From positions 248,001 through 312,000 of the forward strand of contig BSDZ01000040.1 of NCBI GenBank assembly GCA_030268105.1: a stretch of 64,000 nucleotides of DNA, read 5' to 3'. This DNA comes from Volvox africanus. Taxonomy: Eukaryota > Chlorophyta > Chlorophyceae > Chlamydomonadales > Volvocaceae. The notes beneath the pieces are model-generated. The model had not been told where the DNA came from, did no database searches, and saw nothing but the letters and a program-made list of their open reading frames with translations. Positions 24,201 through 34,400 of this stretch are shown here, in pieces. Each line of letters opens with the position of its first letter. Positions within the stretch are counted from its first letter, which is position 1. The position numbers and the translations under genes were made by a program.

Positions 24201-25337
24201 AGCTCATGTTATAAAAGCCGCTAAGCCAGCAAAGTTACTTATGGATGGGTACGCCGGATTACGGCATCATCATACAAGGGACGTATCCCGGCCCCAATAA
24301 AAAATGTTGGGGCTCGTGCCATAAAATCGCAACCTCATCAACTATTTTTCAGTGTATATATATGGCTTTTGAATGTCTGCGTAGGGCGTAATGAAAGACA
24401 TTTGACCAGGAGACCTAACTGGAAAGAGCGGGAGCCGCTTAGGTCGAATGAGCTTTTCCCGTCGGAATTTATATTTCAATTTGAATTAGATTTTGAGAAT
24501 TTGGATAAACATACGTATATTGATTGAAAATTTTGCAGTCCCTCCCCGGGGAGTTTGTTTGCCGGTTTATCTCTTAATCTCTCTTACTGTTGGACGAAAC
24601 CTGTGTGACCGGTGTAAATCTAAGTCCCCGCCCGCCATTTGATCGTGAGAAACATAGCTGTCCTCAGACGCCATATAAATGCACCTATGAATGCTTATTA
24701 GTAATCCTGAGTTTTACAGCCTTGTTATAATATGATATCCTATTAACTTTAACCGCTCTGGTCAAGGAGAATAAGGCCCAGGGCGGGATCCCGTGGGAAA
24801 CTAACACGGTGTATGTATTTTGGCACTGTACATTGCGGAGTAAGCGAGCCGTAAGCGAGCTTCATTTGGCATTACAATACGCTCCAGGGCCGGATCTGGT
24901 ACGGTCCATCCTACCATTGAAACGGAACCACGGCATGCTTGAAAATGCTTCCTATACATATGTTTCTATATATAAAAGCGCAGGTTTAAAATACCATACC
25001 CCGTCACACATTCCGGCGCTTCAAGAGCATGTCGTATATCTGGTATATGTGAATAATGAATTTTGATATGTTATTAAGTTAAAACTGTACCGTTCATCGG
25101 ACTCTTAATTCGTCGCTAAGGCATCCCCTCACTTTATTCTCGACCTAAAGAGCAATACTTGTGAATCTATTTAATACATAATCTTTCTATATTACAAACA
25201 AGTTATCAGAGATGTTTGAGAACAACGCAGGTCGTATTCAGCTGTTATGTGGTGCAGTACCAAGGCTCCAAAATCAACATCGCAAGTCCGCGAGATATGG
25301 GAACTTCCTATCATCAAGTAAAATCCTACAATTGTTC
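21209..25337. other. Spacer between gene copy 1 and copy 2
   Basis: About 21209-22720 is duplicated downstream of copy 2 (52337-53115), so it travelled with the gene. It contains a 35-bp direct repeat (near 22040 and 22104), TG and CA/TGCA microsatellites (22060-22140, 22360-22400, 22935-22990) and a hexamer-like GAACAC/GAACGC tract at 23139-23230. About 22720-26000 has no counterpart after copy 2. I see no convincing gene; the short ORFs here have no recognisable motifs. Confidence 0.6.
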
Positions 25338-25413
25338 ATGATATCATGTCTGGTCTCCTGGTCGGTGTTGTGTTGCGGGAGCTTCACGACGAGGAAGATG
25401 GCACACAGAAACG
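25338..25413 (+). CDS. Possible signal-peptide exon of gene copy 2
   Basis: ATG at 25338 opens 25 codons with a hydrophobic core (Cys-Leu-Val-Ser-Trp-Ser-Val-Leu-Cys-Cys-Gly) and runs to a good GTGAGT donor at 25414. Its position upstream of copy 2 would suit a secretory leader. No downstream acceptor could be matched in phase with confidence, so this is tentative. Bases 25414-26119 show no other coding signal. Confidence 0.2.
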
Positions 25414-26129
25414 GTGAGTTGGATGGTTGGCTGCATTTAAAGATCAAACGCTACCTCCCAGACGCAAAATTAATGTTTATTTGGACGAAAATCCCATTCA
25501 AACTAGCGGTATCGTACTTGCAACTTGAGGTTGTCAAAATGTCACTGTGACTTACATGGTCGCGTCATGACAAAATGTTCTCCTTGATTTGATCCAAAAC
25601 GATATTAAGTAGTAATGGTCTCTAGGAAATATCGTGATTGTATAGCACTTGTTCCAAGCGTGAGGGCCTTGGTGCTAGGGTCTTTTGTCGGGTCAGAAAG
25701 CACCATTGACTTAGAATAATTTGGCCTTAGTTCCAAATTTGCAAGCAAATTCAAAAACGCAACGATTGGCCAACGCTGCACCACAGACCTGCCAAGGCGG
25801 GCGCCCGCTGGACAGAGCCTCCAGTGAGAATGCAGAATCTGGATGTAGAATGCTTACGCGATAAACGCTGTATTTGATGTCACATGAAATATATTACATA
25901 ACTTGAAGCTCTCTACGTGCCTCTTGAGGTCTGGCAGTTCAACTAGCGGTTGAGAGAAGTGAGGGAGCTAGCTCGCCCAACGCTGCATGGTCGCAGGGCC
26001 GACTTCTCCTTAGCAACCCACTGTTAAAGTCAGCAAAGCGCCCGGCCCCTCCCTGGGCCGTATTACTTGCTCTGTCATTAATTTGTATATGAGTGTTGCT
26101 CACTCTCAACACCTTGCAGACCTAGCAAT

Positions 26130-27005
26130 GCTCAAGTGCACGCTGCCACACAACCTTCTAGCAGTTTTACTTTTTTGGCTTTTCTGACCTCTTTTTTATG
26201 GTTACCTAAACTGAGCGGCACGTGGAAAGAATTCATCACAATGCAATTGAATAGAGCTGTAACAAGCGTGAACTGGTTTCGGACGTCCGTGTCGTATCGT
26301 TCGATATCGTTAGAGTTGAACAAGACGCATACGATCCAGCGAGCTTGCAAGAAGTCTAAGGACCGCATCACGTACGGAAGGCCAATCAACAAGTACCAAC
26401 GGACAAACACATGTGCCCATATTTGCACGTCCGGTGCAAGTAGGTCGAAAGACCGTTGATTTGAAGTAAGAGCTTATAAGGTGGATCGAAGGGATCAGAT
26501 GCGCAAGCCAGTTGGGGCCGCCTCGCTCAGTACACTTGCCCTGATATTCAATATGAAAATTTATCGCATATCAAACGGTGCGAGAGGTGCAATGAGTGAG
26601 AGGGATATACATACATACATAAACCTATATCTAGATCTAGATCTATATCTATATCTAGATCTAGATCTATATCTAGATCTATATCTATATCTAGATATAG
26701 ATATAAATGTAGATATAGATATAGATATAGATATAGATATAGATATAGATATGGATGGATATATACATATATATCTATAGATATGGATATAAAATCCTAA
26801 AATATATACAATCTTTAATTTGCAGTACTTTTTGCTCTGGTACTTCGGTGCCAGCAGTTGGAATATACCCGCTATCAACCTGCTGGTCAGTCGTCTACAC
26901 TGAATATCCCGCAAATCGCTCGACAGGGTCTGGTGGTTCTGTGCTGCTGAGTCGTCCAGCAGCAGAGGCCCGCCGTACCTTGTACATGGTTGGCAGCCTC
27001 TTTCT
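26130..27005 (+). repeat. Segmental duplication block upstream of copy 2 (paralogous to 53410-54224 and 58578-58610)
   Basis: The block matches 53410-54224 closely apart from a microsatellite and small indels. It includes two possible exon segments: after TTGCAG at 26119 and after TTTGCAG at 26825. Their reading frames cannot be settled, because the second copy carries frame-changing indels. The end of the block (CATGG at 26990-26994) is the empty site for the minus-strand gypsy element in copy 3. Confidence 0.75.
26619..26790. repeat. Compound AT-rich microsatellite (TATATCTAGATC and ATAGAT units)
   Basis: About 170 bp of alternating TATATC, TAGATC and ATAGAT units. The same position in copy 3 (53837-53993) holds a pure TCTA array instead. 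ORFs of repeated Leu-Asp-Leu or Ile-Asp here are artefacts. Confidence 0.9.
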
Positions 27006-27114
27006 CGTTTACTAATGACTGACTCGTTAGGTAACTACTCAATACTGTTCTTGAAGCCTGGACATCTTATTACGATTAGCCTCTGTTCCCCCCCTCAACT
27101 TGACTTCGCAACAG

Positions 27115-27384
27115 ACGTGGGTCAAAGCGTTCACCGTGAACATCTACATTCGTCTGGTTTCGGAGACGGCGACGAGAACAACCCTAATCACCAACTCTAT
27201 TCTAACCACTTTCTGGGTCGACACAGTGACCAAGTACGACATTACAGCCTTGAGCTGCCCAAGAGCTTCATGTCGGCAGTTGGAACGGCGGCTGCCCCAA
27301 CAGATAACGTCCCAGATCAAACTGAAATTAGAGATCTGCCGGTCAGCGGCACTGGCAGCGGGATCGAACACTGCAACGGCAACG
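27115..27384 (+). CDS. Exon for a beta-rich extracellular domain, copy 2
   Basis: The exon follows a strong acceptor (a C-run, then CGCAACAG at 27114) and reads Thr-Trp-Val-Lys-Ala-Phe-Thr-Val-Asn-Ile-Tyr-Ile-Arg-Leu-Val-Ser-Glu. It ends at a phase-0 donor (GTAACT at 27385, or GTAATG at 27391) that fits the rod exon at 27594. About 90 residues with alternating hydrophobic and Thr/Ser residues suggest beta strands, and two Cys are present. I do not recognise the family. An almost identical exon is in copy 3 at 58708-58977. Its equivalent in copy 1 would lie upstream of the window. Confidence 0.5.
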
Positions 27385-27593
27385 GTAACTGTAATGGTCA
27401 CGTTAACCGAAATCTCAATGATAAAGGGGAGGACGATTGGGAGGTTTTCGAGGGAATAAAGTCGTTATCTGAGAGCTTTTGGGCGGGAAACGGAGCCAAA
27501 AGAAGCAATAGTAAAACTCCCAGCCAAGATGTTTCGGCGCCTGTCGTACAACACCCAAATGCTGCTGTACGACTTCTGCATATGATGTCACAG

Positions 27594-28566
27594 GTTTACC
27601 CGCCACCTTCGCCTTCACCGCCTCCGCCTCCCTCTTTGCCGCCTCCGCCGCCCTCACCTCCCTCACCGCCTCCCCCTCCTCCCCCTCCACCACCTCCTCC
27701 TCCCTTACCTCCTCCGCCCTCTCAAATCCCACCTGACTCTCCGCCGCCTTCATCCCCTCCTCCATCACCCTTACCACCCTCGCCTTCACCGCCTCCGCCT
27801 CCGCCTTTGCCGCCTCCACCGCCCCCACCTCCCTCACCGCCTCCCCTACCTCCCCCTCCACCACCTCCTCCTCCCTTACCGCCTCCGCCCTCTCCAACCC
27901 CGCCTGACTCTACGCCACCTCTAACGCCTCCTTCATCACCCTTGTCACCCTCACCTTATCCGCCACCTCCGCCGCCACCACCTCCTCCTCCACCTGCTCC
28001 ATTGGTTGTAGTTGTTGGCAAATTTACTGTAAGGTATACTCCGCCACTTTGCTCTGCAAGCTCCGGTTACGACGAGCATTTCGATTCTCTTTTTGAAACC
28101 CCATTTGCGCAGTATAACAGAATATCTGGCCTTGTCATTTACACCTTCCATCAGCTTAGTTTATCATCGGGATCTATTCTGGTGGGCATCGACATGCTCT
28201 TCGACGAGTAATCACGCGGGTCTCAGTATAAATACACCGTTCGAAGCAGCCTGTACCTGGAAAACGTCCCCGACTTCCTGATTAGTACGGAAAAGTGGTT
28301 CACTAGAGACGATGAAGAACTTGTAGCCCTAACCGCTTGTTGCAACGGTATTGGAACGTTTAGTGGTTTGGAATTGACGTTTTCAAGCGGCCGGACGGAA
28401 CCATCGTCAGGCTGTTCGCATACTCCATTCCCGCCACAAGATGTTGGAAGTCCCGGACCCGCTCGTTTCACCGTGGACGTGCCCAGAGGGGCGTGGTTTG
28501 GAGCTGCTCGAGCGAGTGCTGGTGCGGCACTGGGCAGCATCTCATTTGGTTTTGTGAGCCTGACAA
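27594..28566 (+). pseudogene. Short rod plus jacalin-like domain of copy 2, with in-frame stop
   Basis: The exon starts after TGTCACAG in phase 0. The rod is only about 135 codons (27594-27999), against about 5,200 in copy 1, and then joins the same lectin-like domain. At 28209-28211 the copy-1 codon TAC is TAA (with a Gly to Glu change just before), which truncates the lectin domain. Beyond the stop the frame and the GTGAGT donor at 28567 are preserved almost unchanged. It is either a recent pseudogene or a gene making a shortened secreted rod. Confidence 0.7.
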
Positions 28567-28941
28567 GTGAGTCCAGGGAGGGCGGGGGTCCAGGTCAGTC
28601 TGAGGCAGGAAAGGAGGACATTTTCAGTTACCTTCTTCCTCCAAAGACGGGATCTTTGGATTCTTTGTGGCTAGCTATTCTTTGTGCATGACATCTGTTT
28701 GATTGGGATATTGCTTGCTTGCGTTTGTTGGTGTCTGTTCCCAACGGAGAGAGGGGGATTGTCGTATCATAATTATTACATTCGTTACTATTTACTACAT
28801 TACTACATTTAATAGTTTTACTACATTACTACATTCGTTGATAATTCAAGTTTTAAGGGCCATAAAATACGACATCAGGGAACGTATGCCACAGTGGGTG
28901 CGTCAGTTGGTGCGTCAGTGAAGAGCTCAGGCAGAGCTGGG

Positions 28942-29766
28942 TGTTGTGCTACGGTTCATTTCCCGCCGACGCGTAGGTTGACGCGATCCTACTAGGCGAA
29001 GTGCTTTTGTGATGAACGCATTGCATATGAATGAATCTGCATGATATAAATGTATTCGTGTACATTTATATATGCATTTGGCATGTTGTCATTATCCATC
29101 GCGACATCGCATCATGGCAAATCCGCCTAGCATGCATGAATAACCGAAGCATTGAAGTGCGCATTATGCTCGTGCTATGAAACGATAAGTAATATTATCT
29201 GATATAATATTACTTCATTAAAGCACACGTTGAGAGCGCCGCACTTGTCGCGATGCATGCCCTGCAACCGGATATCGTTATCCGGACCCTTGCATCATGC
29301 GAATGCCGGAAAGGCTTATACGATTGTTATACGTAGACATCGCCTAGACGCAGTAGGGTTGTCACATCTAGGATCGGCCTCCTAATGTGAATCGTACGGC
29401 ACTGCGATGCTGCGAGTATAACAGATGCGAGGACGGCTAAGCTAGACAAGATATCCGATACCGGAGAACACTCGTGTGTTCTAAATTACTATTTCTATAC
29501 ACTAATCTACTTAGCCCGAGCTAAGCCTTAACTTCGCTAATCACCGCCGCGTGATGATTGCTTGCTTCCGGCGCTGACGGCGATTTCGTCCATTGCATCA
29601 TTCCGACCTGTAAGACCGTAAGTTATATCTCTCTTCGTCTTGAAGTCTTCCGCTGTCTCTGTTTGCTCTCGCTTGCCTTGCTGTACTTGCAAGTGCTCGC
29701 GCATCGGTGTCGATAGTCTCCAGACGTGCAGATACTCATGAGCAAACGCGAACGAGAGGTACAACA
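28942..29766 (+). repeat. 5' LTR of gypsy element E1
   Basis: 825 bp with 6-bp terminal inverted ends. It contains three hairpins: 29187-29215 (12-bp arms), 29268-29285 (7-bp arms) and 29363-29389 (10 pairs with one bulge). A TATAAA lies near 29046 and a donor-like GTAAGT near 29619. Confidence 0.97.
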
Positions 29767-29769
29767 ATT

Positions 29770-29788
29770 TGGTATCGAGACGGGTTCG
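29770..29788 (+). promoter_or_regulatory. Primer-binding site of E1
   Basis: TGGTATCGAGACGGGTTCG begins four bases after the LTR. Its complement has the layout of a tRNA 3' end: CCA, discriminator A, a 7-base acceptor strand, a T-stem and the start of TTCGA. The first seven bases match the usual initiator-Met PBS (TGGTATC), but the rest does not. Confidence 0.7.
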
Positions 29789-29833
29789 TTGCCTAACTGT
29801 CTCTCGTTGTCTAATCGGAAGTAGGTTCTTTCT

Positions 29834-29929
29834 ATGGCGAGTTCCAGCGACGAACCACGAGGACCGCTAGATACTTTTGCCGAAGACTTAGGCCGCGCCG
29901 TTTTGGACGCCGCCGCTTCCGGTTTGTAA
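29834..29929 (+). CDS. Conserved leader ORF of gypsy elements E1/E2
   Basis: A 31-codon ATG ORF (Met-Ala-Ser-Ser-Ser-Asp-Glu-Pro-Arg-Gly) between the primer site and gag. It is kept in E2 at about 42498 with essentially the same peptide. Splicing from GTAATT at 29926 to an acceptor near 30001 would join it in frame to a further conserved 80-codon reading frame ending at 30267. It may be an upstream exon or a regulatory uORF. The family is unknown. Confidence 0.35.
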   Translation: MASSSDEPRGPLDTFAEDLGRAVLDAAASGL

Positions 29930-30232
29930 TTGTTTAATTGCTTTTGTTTAGATTGCTGCACTTGTTGTGTAAGTGTACGCTCTGAGTCGCAGGTAATCTC
30001 AGTGCACCGGCATTGCTTGCCGCGGCGACTGAGACCGGTGTTCGTCCGGACCAGTTGGCGACTCTCATTGCCCAAACTACGGAGATCAGGACTCAGCTGG
30101 GCAATTACTTGCTGAGTTTGCTGAATCTTCTCAAGAGTACTGTCGGTAGGCTCACCGAATCGCTTTGTACTCTTGCCTTTGCGATAGAAGTCGGCTTCTA
30201 TTACGCAAAACTGGGGTATCGTTTCATGCTCC

Positions 30233-31468
30233 ATGTCCGCGGAACGCGACGATACGCCGCACACTAGCCTAGCTAGCCAACCCGATTTCGTTGTAGCTGC
30301 TAGAGCGCCGGATAGAGGTCTTGAGACTATTGGCGCGCGAGCCACTCAAGAGCCCCTTTTCCTTCAGACCCCTGCTCACTTAATTGTGCCGCATTCAGCA
30401 GTGAACACGAATATGGACAACACTGCTGGACCAAGGGTTCTGCCATTACCTCAAGCTCGAGGGCATGATGACATCCCTGAGGTGATGAGATTGTCGATTC
30501 CCGTTCCTAGGCTCAATATTTCGCTGACCGACAAGACACCAGGGCATAGCATAGCCGATGCAACTCGTGCGTACGTGCGTGACGCTAAAAAGTACCTCCA
30601 AGCTGTTCATGGTGGCGATAATGACGGTATCAGGTGTCTCTTCGTTGGTAACACCCTCGAGGGCGCAGCGAAGGACTGGTATCGCAATTGGACCAACGCC
30701 CGGGGCAGCTATACTTTTGACGAGTTAGTCGCCGCTTTGCTCGCACGATTCGCTACTGAGGTTCAAGCACGCGATGTGGAAGCTCGTAACGTTTTGGCAG
30801 CGGGTAGCTACCACATGCGTCGGGATGAAAATGTACCTGCGTACCAGTCACGCTTCGAAGCACTTGTGACTCCCATTGCTGACCTCACCGAATCTGAGCG
30901 TGTCTTTTGGTTTAGGCGAGGCCTAACGAAACTTTTGGCTAAATGGTGCGCCACTGACTTGGTTGGAGCGCAGATCAAGTCGTATGACGCGTTGGTCGCT
31001 TTTGCTAAGGGCGCGGAGATACGACTTCTTGCCGGCGAGGAAGAAGTCAAGTCTGCCCCTCGTGCAAATGCCGTGCAAGTGCAGGATCCGCTTGGGGAAG
31101 CTGTGGCTCTCGATCAGGACCTCGGCGCGACCCGCCCCACGCCTACTGCCGCGACGCGACGCAGCAACGGGCAACGCAAGGCGCGTGGGGGCGCTAGCTC
31201 GGGTGTCCGTGGTACAGGAGGAGCAGGTCCGAGCTCGGACCCAGCTAGGAACAGGAAGCGTGGTGGTGCGCCGTCGTCGGCAGCCGCACAGCGTTCCGAC
31301 CCCAACGCGAAGCGTACTCGTACGGACGACACATTTATGCCAAAATGGAATTGCAATCGTTCCGAATTCGAGCGTCGAAAATTGGCCAACGTTTGTCTAC
31401 GGTGTGCGGAGAGCCATTCTACGAAGGATTGCCCTCTAATGCCGCCGTTTGTACCTCAGCCGAAATAG
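30233..31468 (+). CDS. gag: Gag polyprotein of E1
   Basis: 411 codons from ATG to UAG. Residues about 95-280 form a Ty3-type retrotransposon Gag/capsid domain (Ala-Tyr-Val-Arg-Asp-Ala-Lys-Lys-Tyr-Leu, Phe-Val-Gly-Asn-Thr-Leu, Ala-Lys-Asp-Trp-Tyr). A basic, Ser/Gly-rich stretch follows. A zinc knuckle Cys388-Cys391-His395-Cys400 lies near the end; its spacing is CX2CX3HX4C, one residue shorter than the canonical CX2CX4HX4C. The product would form the cytoplasmic particle that packages element RNA. The frame is intact and ends at UAG (31466-31468), with pol continuing in the same frame. Confidence 0.93.
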   Translation: MSAERDDTPHTSLASQPDFVVAARAPDRGLETIGARATQEPLFLQTPAHLIVPHSAVNTNMDNTAGPRVLPLPQARGHDDIPEVMRLSIPVPRLNISLTDKTPGHSIADATRAYVRDAKKYLQAVHGGDNDGIRCLFVGNTLEGAAKDWYRNWTNARGSYTFDELVAALLARFATEVQARDVEARNVLAAGSYHMRRDENVPAYQSRFEALVTPIADLTESERVFWFRRGLTKLLAKWCATDLVGAQIKSYDALVAFAKGAEIRLLAGEEEVKSAPRANAVQVQDPLGEAVALDQDLGATRPTPTAATRRSNGQRKARGGASSGVRGTGGAGPSSDPARNRKRGGAPSSAAAQRSDPNAKRTRTDDTFMPKWNCNRSEFERRKLANVCLRCAESHSTKDCPLMPPFVPQPK

Positions 31469-34400
31469 GGGCTTGCCCGGGTTCCTGCGGAGGGGGCTCT
31501 ACCTGGGTTTTCTGAACTAACGCGTGGTCGGTGGTCATCCTTACGGCCAGCCGTTAAGGCATTGTTGCCTTGTGTACTTGGACACATCGAGCGAGTCATT
31601 GCGCGACGCATCACGCTTGACGGACGCACGGGACTTCTCTGCTTCGATCCGTTGTGTAATGTGTTTACACCTCGCCGTCCCCTGTCGTCTATTGATCTGT
31701 CCAACCACGTGGTTTTGTTCATCCCCTCGTCTCTGCGTGAGATGTCGGAACAGTTGGCCATGTACAGGAGGTGTAGGCGTCAATATCCAGACACTGCCGC
31801 ATGTGTTTTACTCCCCGCTTTCTGTCGGCGCAAGGCAGAGGCATCGTTAAGGGGTATGCGGCATGTCCACCGGTTCGAGCCGGGCACCGTTTTGTTTAAT
31901 GGTGTGGATCGGGAGGGTACGTTGGCTCCGTGGCCACACCTATCCTACTCGGTTGACGTTTGGTACGAAGCTCCTGATGGGGGTGCCGTTGGTTACGGGC
32001 CCGCCTTAAGTGCACTGACGTTGTCTGCTGGGCAGTCGCTCGTAGATAACCGTGTCCCTGTGGTTCAGATCGGTTTGAATGGCCGTACTCTGAAGGCACT
32101 TGTTGACACCGGTGCCAGCGACGACTTCATCTCTGTCGCAGAGGTGAATGCGCTGGGGTTGTCCCCAGAGTCGTCTGATTGTCCACAGGTTACCCTTGCT
32201 GACGGGGGTAAGCATCCCATCGTGGGCAGGATTACCCTTAGCCTATCGTTAGGCCCTTTGCGTGTTGTGACCCGGCCGTACGTGCTGCAGGGCTTAGCAG
32301 AGACTGCACCGTACATAATGGGGTCGTCGACATTACGACAGTACCGCGCGCGCATCGACATGGAGACCGCAACCCTGCATATGTGCAAGGGTACTCTGTC
32401 GATTAAGGTACCTTTCCTGTCGTTCGAACATGTCACACCAAAGGAGGGCGAAACTGAGGCGGTGCCTATGGTTAATTTCGCTGTGACCGCAATGGCCGCG
32501 CGAATCGAACCAGAGCTAGTCGGGCGTAAGGAGGCCGTCCGTTTGTTACGGAAGGGTGCCCACGGACTGCTTTTAAGGCCGCGGGTGAGCTGTTGTGTCA
32601 CCACCGCGCAGATTTCTGCGGATCCTGAGGTTGAGGCCCTACTGTCGCAGTATGAGGACGTCTTTAAAGATATCCCTGGGCTACCACCTATGCGTCCTGT
32701 TGATCACACAATCCCTCTCATGCCTGGAGCGCAGCCTACGGCCCGGCCAATGTACAGGTTGAGTCCATTGGAACTGGACGAGGTGAAGCGCCAGGTGACG
32801 GATTTGCTCGCGAAGGGTATGATACGCCCCAGCACATCCCCGTATTCTGCACCGATTTTGTTTGTCGGTAAGAAGGATGGGACCTTGCGCATGTGCATCG
32901 ATTACCGGGGGTTAAATGCGAATACGGTGAAAAATCGCTACCCTTTGCCTCGCGTCGACGACCTGTTGGATAAGCTGAAGGGCTCGGCTTATTTTTCCTC
33001 AATTGACTTACAACAGGGCTACAATCAGATTCGCATCGCTGCCTCTGATATCCCGAAAACCGCTTTTCGGACGCCCTTCGGTCACTTTGAGTATACGGTC
33101 CTATCGTTTGGTTTGACTAATGCCCCTGCGACGTTTCAGGCGGTTATGGACCGAATGTTTAGGCCGTTTATCGACAGGTTCGTTGTTTGCTACCTGGATG
33201 ACATCTTGGTATATTCTAAAACGCGCGAGGAGCACTTGGAGCATCTTCGGCTCGTGCTCGACGTTATGAGGCGGGAGCAATTGTTTGCTAAACGCGCCAA
33301 ATGCTTTTGGGCGCAGCCTCAAGTGGAATATTTGGGCCACATTGTGTCGGCCACCGGTGTGAAGATGGACCCGCGGAAGGTCGCCGTGGTTCGCGATTGG
33401 CCCGCGCCTCAGAACCTCACGGAGCTGCGTAAGTTCCTTGGCTTGACCAATTATTTCCGAAAGTTCATTGAAAAATATTCTATCATTGCGGCCCCGCTTA
33501 CTAACTTAACTCGCAAAGGCGTTTTCGTTTCGCTCGAGTCGTGGACGCCGCAATGCCAGCGGGCATTCGAAGAGCTCAAACGAATCGTTGCCGAAGATGT
33601 CACCCTTGCATTCCCTGATTACTCGTTGCCATTTCGCGTTGAGGTAGTGTCTGATGCCTCAATATTTGGAAGCGGCGCTGTATTGTTACAGGAAGGGCGA
33701 CCGATCGCCTTCACGAGTAAGAAATTTTCTGGTGCGGAGATTCGCTACACCACCGGGGAACAGGAGCTTCTGGCCGTGCTGCATGCTTTAAAGGAATGGC
33801 GCTGTTACCTCGAGGGACGCCCGTTTACTTTAAAGACTGACCACAAGCCCCTAACGTTTTTGCAAAGCGTTCCGACGTTGAACCGCCGTCAAGCTAGGTG
33901 GATGGAATATCTAGCTAGGTTCAACTGCACCTGGGAGTATATTTCTGGTAAATTGAATATTGCCGATGCTCTCAGTCGACATCCGTCGCTACACGCTGCA
34001 ATTTTGGCAGCGCCCGTCGTGCGGCCGCGTAGCGAGGAGGTTCCGATCGCGACGGACCTCGCGGAGCGGTTGAAGGTTGCCTACAACGTAGACGCCTGGT
34101 TCGCGGACCCGGCTAATGTAGAAAACCTTCGCAAGCAGAATGGCCTTTGGCTACGGACGGAGGGTGCAGCTACGCAAATCATCGTTCCGAACGACGACGC
34201 GCTACGCTACGACATCCTTGCGCGGTTCCACGAGGACCCGTTAGCAGGACACCCTGGTAGCAAGCGATTGATCGACTTGGTGCAACGTTCCTTTTGGTGG
34301 CCTCGTTTGGCTAAGGATGCGGCGAACTTCGTCCAGACATGCAGTCTGTGCCAGCGCAATAAGGCTTTGTCCGGTAAGGGCCATGGGTTGTTGCAACCGT

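Noticed and set aside
24809..25066. 85-codon ORF in the spacer
   Set aside because: No recognisable motif, no splice context, and no counterpart after copy 2.
26481..26780. ORF of Leu-Asp/Ile-Asp repeats
   Set aside because: Translation of a microsatellite. The paralogous locus holds a different microsatellite.
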